From: Glandiceps talaboti
Taxonomy: Eukaryota > Hemichordata > Enteropneusta > Spengelidae
Direction: 5' to 3'
Length of the DNA: 64,000 bases
Assembly (NCBI RefSeq): GCF_964340395.1
Contig: NC_135561.1
Coordinates: 4,423,501-4,487,500 of the forward strand
Shown here: positions 53,606 to 64,000 of the stretch, piece by piece
Numbering within the stretch: position 1 is the stretch's first letter
How the letters are laid out: every line of letters starts with the position of its first letter
Notes under the pieces: generated by a model
Database searches by the model: none
The model's input: only the letters and a program-made list of their open reading frames with translations
What the model was told of the DNA's origin: nothing
Made by a program: the position numbers and the translations under genes

Positions 53606-54375
53606 GACATAAGAATAGTTGACATGTATCTACTGTAACAACAGTATCCTCTTATGATTGACTTGTGTATTTGAAGAGGTAAATCATCACAGGATTAAAA
53701 ACGCCTTACGATATCCTAGTACTTGCACCAATTTAATGTAGTGTTTATTTGGAAATAAATAAATACCAACGTCATATTTTAAATGTAAAACTTTGTTGAG
53801 GATCACTTTCAGAGCTTTCAAAGAGAACGTTGTACACGACCTACCGTATCAAATTATCTTTTAAAGAATATAAAGTTATTGAAATACATTTACAATACTG
53901 TCTCTAGACACTTGTAAACCTCATCTTCTGTTAAGAATTATCATTATCAGCGAAATTGTTGAATAATTCTATCGGAAAATGCCAAGAAAGGCCGAGCTAA
54001 GAACTCATAGCCATCGGTAGTGAAATTGACAAGCTAGAATATCAATAGCATTATATTCAAACTGAATTGATTGAATAACAACCAACGAAAAGGGCACAGA
54101 TACACGCATATGATAATATACGCCAAGGTAACACAACGTAACGGTTCCGTGTTTCTCGATCCATGTCTGACGCAATGTTACGAAGAATACATAAAATGGT
54201 GATCATAATGACCAGGTTCTTTGACATGGTGGCTTTATTTGGTAAACAACGTTATTCCGCAACTATTTGAGGGAAAGTTGATGCATTTGCGATTGGCAAC
54301 ATTTATTTTGTCTAGTTCTGTAAGGAGTATGACAGAGAACACGCACGTCTGGAAATGTTACTTTTAAACTAAGAC
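53606..54375 (+). repeat. Segmental duplication, copy 2
   Basis: Second copy of 52306-53040, separated from it by ~565 bp of unrelated sequence. It contains small private insertions (for example ATATACGCCAAGGTAACA near 54116, and about 40 bp near 54180). Confidence 0.9.
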
Positions 54376-57365
54376 TTTGTGTTTGAAGGCACAAACACCA
54401 ATATATGGAGTTGGTATATTACATTTTGTATTACATACCACGGTAAAGTTTATGTGACGGAAAATGTATCTTGATATTTGTATTGATGATTTTCATCCGA
54501 TTAATATATTGTCAAATTGAAAATCCCGTATTAGGGTTTGCTTTCTTGTGTACTGTCTCTGAGAAATAACAACGTCGTCTGCCCAGCATGTACCGCGGAT
54601 ACTGCCCTCGGAATCAATGGCAAGACTGTATGTGGATATTGGGGCATGTAATAAGTCATATTAGTTGCTTGGGTGTTTAATTACAATGCAATGATATCCC
54701 CAACGAACCCACTGTCATCTATAACCAGATAAATTGATGAAACTTTCCTTAGATACTTGCTAATATTATCTTGCGTCGAGTTACATTGAAGGTATCAAAT
54801 CCTCTGCAATGTATATGTATGGCCATGGGGGTAAATACCAAGGCTTGATTCAAGGTCAGATTACCAATTATCAGCTACCCTACGTACATACTCATATATC
54901 ATTAATATCAAACAGATATCGTTCCTAATTTACTATGTACACGTCTGTGGTTAGGTCAATTTGAATAACCGTCCATGTGAGTACAGGATCAAGTAAAAAG
55001 TAGCATCCAGACATGTCTAATACAGCAAACTCAAAAATTGTATGCAAATTCGTCAAATTTCTTAAGACTATATAAACAGAATGCAATGTTATGGGAGAGG
55101 TATCGCTTCTACTGAAACAAATCCATTGGAATATTAAAGATTGTAGCTAACAAAAGTATGTATCGCAAGATAGATGTGGGGAACATAAGAGGAACAATTA
55201 TAACGTATGCTAACAATATAATTCTTGGTTCCTAAGTGAACCGTATTCATCAAAGGATAGTACACACATTGCAAAAGGTATCAATAACAGTGTTACTGCT
55301 TTGCCTTAAGAAAAGAACAAGATTACATAAATCACAGTAAACTGTATGTATTTAGGCAAAATCGAAACCTTACGTTCGTATGTTCTGCATCAATATACTT
55401 AAGGGGCATGTTGTTGTTCAATTCCCAAAAAGGTCAAAATGGGTGTGTGCGTCACAATGGTTTTACAGCAGATTTGTAACATTAATATATAGTGTGATTA
55501 GGACATGGGCTGGATCAAAATCCTAGTCACTTGGTTTTCCCGAAAATTACATTTCACTGATATATTATATATGTGAATTGTGACTTTACTATGGGCTTTG
55601 AATATTATGACTGTAAAAAGTACTGTAGTGGTGCAACATTATATTATTTTTACCTGCCTGCCTGCCCAGAATTTGATATTCCGACAATGCTGATATAACA
55701 ACACTCACACGGTTTGCTTTTTTACCTTATTGCTTACGGCACGTATTTGGTGTGAATCTGGTTTATGTTCAAATGTTATGTCATGTACCCATTTCGGGAG
55801 ACTTATAATTCTAATATGCATTATGGATTGTCGGAATGAGTTTCGAACTATTATGATTTTCCGATAACATGGTGACGAAATTCATGGTTACTCAATAATG
55901 CAGGTAGATTACTCACGAGACAGCTGCTAATAAGTGGTTTACTTCAGGAAGACAAATATAGATTGAAATGATAAGCTTGGGATAAATGGTATCGGACTAT
56001 AAAAGTATCCCCAACCTGCTGTTACACTGCTAATACATTAAAACATTGAAGTAGCGATTTGTGGTTACAATATCACAAATCAATAAATACGAATGTTGTA
56101 GTTAAGATAGAGAGGCCATGGGGTTATTGAGAAAACACTTTGTAATCGATTTGATCAATCCAGGCATTCTTATAAACAATATCATATGTGTGAAGCTACC
56201 AGCTACCTCGTATATGATTCTGGATAACTGTCCATCACTTGCTAGTGACTTTGTACGGTATGTAGCTAGTCCAATCTCTGTTTGTTAGATTTTTTATTCT
56301 CAAATAAACTAATTGAAAGAAACGTGTCCCCAAATGTTCTTCGTCATATGATCATAATTATACAAAGTAGACGTGGTCCTCGCTGTATGTAAAATTCATA
56401 AATCAATATAAAATAAGATAGGCAAAAATCGTTAAATCTGGTTATCCTAATGATAACAATCAGTTTGTGAAAATGAAGAAATCGACACAAATATTTGTAT
56501 TTAATAAATAGAGGTAACAATAAACGAAATCTCGGTCCAGGGAAGCAAGTATGGCGCATTTTCAGATTTTGTAAATTTTACGAATCGTGAAGTATTTTGA
56601 TGGTAAGGCTACTGTGATAGGTTAGGCTCACCAGAAATAACATTAATCTGAACTCAATTTACTAAAAATGTACGTTTTCAGTTATTACTTTGGTTTTCAT
56701 ATGTCATTAGATGAATTGTATTTTAACAGTTAGAAAAGGCAAACGTAGCTCCATGTATTTCAAAATGGAGCACGGGGTTCCATTACCGTGTTGAACCGGT
56801 TACATCAACGTCCAAACTCAAAGCTCAACACCTATGAACTACATGAACAAAACCAGGTAGGTCAACCTCCCCCTGAATGTGCATATGTAATATACAGTAC
56901 ATGCATATGTACGCGTACGAATTGTGATGAAACTCGTTAGATTGTTTGAAAACAACCGATACAAGAAAATACCGATCCGACCAGCAATATAATACTGATT
57001 GATTGACGCCAGCACTTCAGTACCTAGCGGTCCCATTGCTTATATTTGTCACTTCTCTCGTATGACCTCTTATGCTGTGGCATGCTGTTACTCAACTTTC
57101 GAATATACTCAATGGCGTGGCTGCTTCATGCCTGCAACAGACTGGCAGTTGGAGGTTTTTGACATATACAGTTTGCGGGTTCCTGCTTCTGACTTTCCTG
57201 CCAAGTATGTCCCACATAATGTTCTATATGGCTGAAATCAGAGCTCTAGATAGCAAACGCCATCCATTACACCACATTGTTGAGTTATGACTTTTCTGAT
57301 GGTTCTTGCCCCATGGGGCATGGCATTATCATCCAGAGCAATTCAGAGTCGCAGTTTCCTTCCAG
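54376..57365. other. Non-coding AT-rich sequence
   Basis: Nothing recognised; frames are under 80 codons. Confidence 0.6.
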
Positions 57366-57427
57366 ATTGATTTGATTTGATTTGATTTGATTCGATTCGA
57401 TTTGATTCGATTTAATTTAATTTAATC
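57366..57427. repeat. (TTTGA)n pentanucleotide tract
   Basis: About twelve TTTGA/TTCGA/TTTAA units, decaying from left to right. Confidence 0.95.
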
Positions 57428-58344
57428 AGTTATATATAACAATTCATATATCATATGTATACATGTACTATATTTACAGGTTACGGGGGGGGAGGGAGTG
57501 TATTATTATATATGATAATCACACTTGACTGGAAGTTGACATGTTTGAGGTATCCAAATGACGTCATACACCCGAGTATTTCATTTCCCATAAAATTGTT
57601 TTCGACGAACGGAGACAACCTTCCAAGAGCATATTTGATACACTGTTTGAATGGTCACATTAATTTTGATACGACGCCATGAGATTTGCAGTACAATCTT
57701 CTTACTGTGATACATGGTAGTAGTGAAAAGACAAAATGTAAACTTGTGATTGATTATAGGTTAGGATAATATCATAACTAAACTATTATTTGTTATTAAC
57801 TTTTATTATCATAACCTTGTAATGGGTTAATTCCTTTCAAATGTCAGTTAATAACGCGTTACTGAGAATCATTCTAAAGTGTTACAAGAAACCCATTGTT
57901 ACGTCAGATATAGGCCTATGATAGAATGTTATTTTAATACACTTATGTATGACAGTTTTATTACATTCTTATTAGTTTTAGATCGTTTTAAGAAACCTAC
58001 TGAAATTTCAGAATGAATACAATGCTGGTCACAACTAAAATCTGACAATTGGTAGTTATTTTTGGACAGGGTGGTTCAAATAGTCTGTAAAATAGGTTTC
58101 TTTCTATGACAACGTGATTCATGCGTCATATCGACTGTCATCACAACGTGCTCTCTATATGACTGCCGGCTTATCCCATGCTATAGACTATTGAGCTAAA
58201 ATAAAACGGATTCAACCCCATATCTTGCACTAGATGTTTGGCGGACACAAAAAACAACATATATCTCTATCACTCCTTTATGCATATACACTAGTTTATA
58301 TTTTGGCAAGTCTGACAGTCTTAAAGCTTTGAGGCACTTAGATC

Positions 58345-58455
58345 AAAAACCATTTTCCGGATTCAAGATCCAAATGTATCATGCTACAAGCCTTGTTCCG
58401 GGCCTAAAGTAATTGCTCATCGAACAGGAAATTAACTGATGTTGCTCTTTGAGTA
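58345..58455 (+). repeat. Short dispersed repeat, copy B
   Basis: Partner of 36190-36310, same orientation; the core TAATTGCTCATCGAACAGGA is followed by AATTAACTGAT. Confidence 0.65.
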
Positions 58456-59278
58456 AAGGTCTAGTTCATTCTTTATTGAAATCCTTGAACTCTCATTTGA
58501 AGACTGTAACAGACAGATAAACACTCAGCATGTCAGGAACTCAGAGAAATGCACAAGCTTATGTTTCTTCTTTTTTCATATACCTAGCCCATATCACATT
58601 CTAAGCCAAGCCTATTGCGTTTTTGATACAAGATGGACATGCTGTAAGTACACTGATTAAACGGAAAATTCATTTTTGAGTGATGAACTATTTTAATTAT
58701 GTGGATTACGTCATAATTTAAGGATGAACGGCAGGGATGAAGCAAAACAAATTCTAATTTGCCAAACACGATTTTACAGTGCAAGGTACACGAAGGATAT
58801 CATAGGGTTAGTAGTTGATGCTACAATTTCGTCAACTTCTGTCGTTATCTAGTTTAGTATCTAAGGTAACATTGCCATGTCTAATTGCTACACATCTGTT
58901 TTACAGAATGCTTCAAGTATCTACCATTGATTGCAAGTACGCTGGTAAGTCTATACTAGGTTAGCGAGATTAGAATTCAATTTTTGAGACATAAATGTTA
59001 CGATTTTCAAGATAAAATTTCTATTTAGAGACAGTAATCTGATCTATACGGGCATTTGAAAAACTTCAAATACACACGTCTTTATTCCACAGTGTCTTGT
59101 GTTGTTTGAAGTGGTTAATCATTCTCCAGCGTAATGTTGCCCTAAATATTGAGTGATTAGTGGTTTGTGAAAACACATCATTAACAGTTCGGTTAATGAC
59201 AACAGAGTTGATTCGGTTTCTATTAAATTTCCATGTGTTGATTGTTGCCTCACCACCTCAATTACAGTCTAGTCACAG

Positions 59279-59359
59279 GCATACACACACACACACAGAC
59301 AGACACAGACACAGATACACCCAGACACAGACACGAACACAGACACAGACACAGACACA

Positions 59360-59400
<41 letters not shown>

Positions 59401-59401
59401 C
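59279..59401. repeat. Compound (CA)n / (CAGACA)n microsatellite
   Basis: Two CA blocks flank a CAGACA-type hexamer-like block with interruptions (GATACACCC, ACGAAC). Confidence 0.96.
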
Positions 59402-60172
59402 CTGACTTAATCCTCCTTTATTAATTCATCACCAATCATCAGCACGAACAATAATTCGGCAAGTGGGAAAACCTAGTAACTTTGTAGTGAAAAGAAAAGG
59501 TAAAATCTTATATGAACTTGTAAATATAACAACTCTTTATAATGCATTATAGAGTTATAGCCTGAAGCTTGATAAATTGTGTTTAGAATGCCGATGATTA
59601 ATGTTGTTAGGTAAGGACATTGTTGCATTACATGTACATGTACTGCTAGAAGTTACCGGAATGAACAAATTGCGTTAAGTTGCCTAGACCATTATAGCTT
59701 GTGTACCTGTCTTACAAGTTCGTTCAGGCCATCGTTTTAATGGAGCACTTATAAGCGCAGTATTCGTTTGAGGTTAACATAAGGCTAAACAGATGGCATC
59801 CAACATTTAACAGATCAGAGGAATGTGAATCCTTTTCGTTTCTGTGACCTGCGTTAAAAGGTAGATTATACTTCACAATCAATGAAAGACTTCTTTTTTT
59901 CAAACACTGTAAAACACTGATTTAATACCGATGTAACTGTGAAATTGCGTAATTGACACGATATCCGCTTGAATCAACAAATCGACATATGTCAATTAGT
60001 GATCGTTTTGTGAGGAATAGAACAAATTTAGGAAGCTTAAGTTAATGTTATACAATCCTAAGCAAAAGCATCGTTATTATTGCCCGTTGAAATTCAATAT
60101 GTCTACACATGACTAAAAGGATACATTAGGCTTGAAAACCTACATTTTACGTTTAATGAGAAGATCTCATGG

Positions 60173-60173
<1 letters not shown>

Positions 60174-60206
<33 letters not shown>

Positions 60207-60218
60207 ATGTCTGTCTGC
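60174..60218. repeat. (CTGT)n microsatellite with one ATGT interruption
   Basis: About eleven tetranucleotide units. Confidence 0.95.
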
Positions 60219-61710
60219 CATTCAAACTCTGTCATCATTATTGCTAATTAGCTGACTAAATATTCTTTAATTGCTTTAGATTGTTTAGTTTGGGCGAAAT
60301 CCATATTCATAAGTATGATTTGCATAAGTAACTATATTTCTCAATAAAGTGCTGCATAAACGTAGTGGATAAATTAATAGTATCAGGGTATACACTTCGT
60401 ATGGACATGTTGGGCTGGCTTGTGTGGCAGGTGAGTTATTTGTATAAATAATATAACTAATATGTGTGTGGTGGACTTATGTTACTATTTCTTTTTTAAA
60501 AGAATAATACTTACTGATTTAAAATATATATTACCAATCATAGCACAGAATGTCATCTCACGAGATGGATATATTGATGATATGAATTTCTGTTTTGGGT
60601 TGCATCTTAAATGAACAATGTGTATAATTATGTTAAAAGATTATGGTGAAAGAAAAACATTCAATCATAGGAGAATGTCTCCCAATAGATGGTTTCCTTT
60701 GCGCAAACTAGTTAAAATTTCCTTCCAAGGAATAAAGATGGATATAACATATGAGGGAGCATTCAGGGTACTCCTAGTTATTTTCCTCTTAACTTAATTC
60801 GAACTCGGAGCCTTTGATCGAAAATTGAAAGGGGTTATGATGTGTATTTTCTAAATGAATATACCCGGCCTGTGCCACACTCCTTCACCAACGCACTGTT
60901 CAGTCTAATCTCTTCCTTGTACTTTGTTAAAAGATACATGGCAATGTACAGCTGCAGAGCTACAGTAAATGTCATCATTTCTTGTCACTGTAAGGATCCT
61001 CTTATTGAATTGCTCGTTAAAATTCTAAGGAGGACAAAATCTACGCTGTAATATTCTGCGATATATTCACTCTCCTCCTATACAAATACAAAGGTATTGG
61101 TAACTTCGTGCTGCTTTTTGTGTAGCTGTCGAGTTTATCATTACGTTATCTTCATATTTACTTGTGCATTCACGTCTTATGGCGGATTTAGAGGTTTCTA
61201 CAAAATCCATAGAAGATTGCGATCGTAAGAAAGAAAGTTCTCAGATTTGCAGTACATCTGACGAAGAGAAGATCTTATGAAAAGAGAGTATGTAATCGTT
61301 TCACCATATCTTTAACAGGTAAACTTTCTCAACATGGTTGAACAAAGTACTTTTTAAGGTACGTGTAATATAAACAAATCCTGCTTATCTCATACAACCG
61401 TGGATCTCGAAGGCAGTCACACATTGTGATATGTTACCATCATGCTTATAATAATGATAATGATTCACATTTGCCATCTAAAGATATGTCTACCGAATAA
61501 AAATCGAACCCAGGTGCAACGAAGATTAAAAGGAATATTTTAAATAAATGAATGTATTAGGTCTTTTAGACACACGATAACCAGTGCGGGCCATACTATA
61601 AACTTTACATAATACATTGTTTGTATAGAAAAGTAACAACTTGACTATTCAAAAGACGTTACTGCCCAAGTACATATCGGTATAATTAGTACATAAATTT
61701 ACAGATTGAC

Positions 61711-62016
61711 AACATATTGTATTCATTCATTTGACTGGCAGAACATATTGTGTTCATTCATTTGATTGGCAGAACATATTGTATTCATCTATTTGATTGG
61801 CAGAATATATTATGTTCATCTAATTGGTTGGCAGAACATTGTATTCATCAATTTGATTGGCAGAACATATTGTATTCATCTATTTGATTGACAGGACATA
61901 TTGTATTTATCTCTTTGATTGACAGGACATATTGTGTTCATCTATGTGATTGACAGGACATATCATATTCATTTATGTGATTGACAGGACACATTGTATT
62001 CATCCATTTGATTGCC
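61711..62016 (+). repeat. 31-bp minisatellite, ten copies
   Basis: Ten units of consensus ACATATTGTATTCATCTATT followed by TGATTGACAGG, period 31 (one unit has a 2-bp deletion). Units 1-5 end GGCAGA and units 6-9 end GACAGG, so two variant blocks lie side by side. TGATTGACAG occurs exactly at 61885, 61916, 61947 and 61978, each 31 bp apart. Confidence 0.95.
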
Positions 62017-62380
62017 TATAATATGGCATCATTGCCTCTTGTGTTCATAGGTTTACATACACTCTTTTGATATTAATCTGAAGACAGGAAAATTGACCTC
62101 GCGGTTCTTTGAATGAAAATATTGTCAATTAAAGTTAGTATCAGTCTAAAAGTTCATACAAAACATAACTCTTTAAAGATGTATATTCATCGATTATTGT
62201 CATTTCTTGTTTAGACGATAATACAGGATGGTGCATATTGTATTTTATAGTCACATATATGCATACAGTTGTAGCCGTGTTAGTCAAATCGGAATATAGG
62301 AAAAGAGCGCCATCGTGTTACTTACATGTAAAATATTAACAATATTCATACCATTACACTGAAATACAAAAACATGCTGT

Positions 62381-62398
62381 AGACAGACAGACACGATG

Positions 62399-62458
<60 letters not shown>
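62381..62458. repeat. (CAGA)n microsatellite
   Basis: About 17 units, interrupted once near 62393 by CGATGTAG. Confidence 0.96.
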
Positions 62459-62459
<1 letters not shown>

Positions 62460-62489
62460 CACAACACATACGTACACACATGCAGGAAT

Positions 62490-62674
62490 ACATGTATACA
62501 TACATACATACATACATACATACATACATACATACATACATACATACATACATGCATGCATACATACATACATACATACATACATACATACATACATACA
62601 TACGTACATGCATACATACATACATACATACATACATACATACATACATACATACATACATACATACATACATG
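62490..62674. repeat. (CATA)n microsatellite with CATG/CGTA variants
   Basis: About 45 units with variant units at 62551-62560 (CATGCATG) and about 62601-62612 (CGTACATGC). The variants divide the tract into three perfect blocks. Cys/Met/Tyr/Val repeat frames on both strands are artefacts. Confidence 0.97.
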
Positions 62675-64000
62675 TACACTTGCCAAAATCAATATTACAT
62701 AACAAATTGAACTCTCTAATAGTTACGTGGGAAGACCTTTGTTCATGAATACTCCTGCACAGGTGAGGTATGTATTTTTTCTATCGAACCATCGTTTTGT
62801 TTCAAAATGTCATTGGTTCCTCAAACTCGAATTTGGTTATCTCCTTTAAAGGAAAATGCCCGCCAATAACATTTTTCTTGTAGTAGTTCATCTTTTCAGC
62901 TTGTATCGAAGTAACATTATCGAGACTAGATCCTACAGCATGCATTGTTAACTTTGTGGTGTAGAGTATGCAATGTGTACTCTGTAGGCGTATGATGCAC
63001 CTATGATATTTGATTTGACCAAAGACGCTGTTTTTCTGATCATTATCAGAGGGATTCCCTACTTTGGGTAATCTTTCACTCTCAGCCGGAACCCTCTTTT
63101 AACGAATCTTCTCACATTTGCAAGTACCTATAATTAGGATGCCGAAAGGACCATGTAAGCTGTTTCGGTGATATATTTGTTCACTAAAAGTCACAGGTGT
63201 TGGTTTCCTATCTATGAAGGCACACTATATTGCAACAGTTCTCTTTTAAATCCAATCACGCCTAGACTTGAGGTGAACATGAAATAAACATTATAGGACG
63301 TTGTTTGTTAAAATAGCAATTATGAATAATAATATTATAAGTTTCAGTTGTTTTGGAATTCTGAAGGAAATAGTGCTTAAACGGATAACCAGTACGATCT
63401 CACACTCCATTTTATGCTACTTATTTACTTAGTTGAATATGATATTAATTCATTTATCAAATAAAGAGAAACATGTGACATGTCATTATGATTGTGTGTG
63501 ATATATTTGTGTGAATATGTCATATGCCATAATATCTGAATAGTGTGTGGTCTATTAATGTGTTATCTACCTGGTAATACGTGTGATCTACGTGTTGATA
63601 CATGTGATCTACGTATGATCTACGTGATGATATGTGTGGTCTAGGTTGTGATAACTGTGGTCTCCGTGGTGATCAATGTGATTTACGTAGTGTTATGTTA
63701 AAGTTGTGTATATTTGTTTACAAGCTATTTGAAAATATCAAAAAACAGCATTTAATATATACTTAGCGATTCACTATTAGTCCTTGATAATATTACCCAA
63801 TTACTTCACTCAATGCTGAAGGCAAAGGCTGTATCATTTTTGAAATGTTCGTTTAAGCGAAACTCTATAACATCTTTATTAATCATGGTATATTTCCTCT
63901 TTGCACATACATGTATATGCTGTGGAGAAAACACGGGAAGAAGGTTGTTCAAAAGGATATATACAAAGGAAAGACTGTCAATAGATTTGATATTTTCTAA
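62675..64000. other. Non-coding AT-rich sequence
   Basis: Apart from the degenerate minisatellite at 63.5-63.7 kb, nothing recognised. Confidence 0.6.
63540..63690 (+). repeat. Degenerate minisatellite, TGTGATCTACGTGRTGATA-like
   Basis: About seven imperfect units of 19-23 bp with recurring GTGATCTACGT or GTGGTCTACGT-like cores. Confidence 0.8.

Larger units (their letters stand above)
57428..61710. other. Non-coding AT-rich sequence
   Basis: Apart from the listed microsatellites and dispersed repeat copy B, nothing recognised. Confidence 0.55.

Noticed and set aside
61500-61525. ATCGAACCCAGGTGC, similar to an inverted tRNA/SINE B box
   Set aside because: No matching A box at the right distance and no cloverleaf; cannot be called a tRNA or SINE.
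62284-62710. Long frames of Cys-Met-Tyr-Val and His-Thr-Tyr-Ile repeats on both strands
   Set aside because: They are translations of the (CATA)n and (CAGA)n microsatellites; the same applies to frames over 4.8, 6.1, 16.7, 17.9, 32.3, 46.3, 46.9, 50.3 and 59.3 kb.

Overview
The window is AT-rich (about two-thirds A+T by eye) nuclear DNA from an animal, probably an invertebrate. The evidence is the absence of operons or any long open reading frame, dense simple-sequence DNA (about 1.6 kb in at least sixteen tracts), and several dead, 5'-truncated LINE retrotransposons of types common in marine invertebrate genomes. The phylum cannot be fixed from the sequence. No complete protein-coding gene, tRNA, rRNA, CRISPR or prokaryotic feature was found. 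The window reads as intergenic or long-intron sequence built from decaying repeats.

Layout. 1-13 kb: AT-rich filler with two (TATG)n tracts, a 50-bp-arm foldback at 5.6 kb, and two zinc-knuckle C-termini of LINE polyproteins (1.4-1.76 kb and 12.76-13.2 kb), each with an AATAAA signal and a short repeat tail. 13-24 kb: small tandem repeats, an 87-bp (CT)n tract, a CTAC/CATA microsatellite cluster and a (TA)n tract. 24-30 kb: quiet apart from weak minus-strand exon candidates at 27.9 and 28.4 kb. 30.15-30.9 kb: a minus-strand CR1/L2-like reverse transcriptase relic whose tail is an 83-bp (ATC)n tract. 31.9-34.4 kb: a hairpin/GT/TATG repeat unit, a possible LINE 3' end and one orphan coding-like block. 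34.4-45 kb: mostly featureless, with 31-bp and 137-bp tandem duplications. 45.3-46.4 kb: the best preserved LINE relic, ending in (GAA)n. 46.9-50.4 kb: a 185-bp CT/CCCT tract, a palindrome joined to a 232-bp element with inverted termini, and a (CTGT)n tract. 52.3-54.4 kb: a local segmental duplication. 57-64 kb: microsatellites, a ten-copy 31-bp minisatellite and a degenerate ACGT-rich minisatellite.

No genes work together here. The main themes are (1) LINE insertions whose 3' tails became microsatellites, (2) foldback and inverted-terminal-repeat elements, and (3) local tandem and segmental duplication. The most thought-provoking signals are the 31-bp minisatellite carrying perfectly spaced copies of a PBX-PREP/MEIS-like decamer, and two exon-like blocks with symmetric phase-1 boundaries and no visible gene around them. 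No clearly new biological system is evident.
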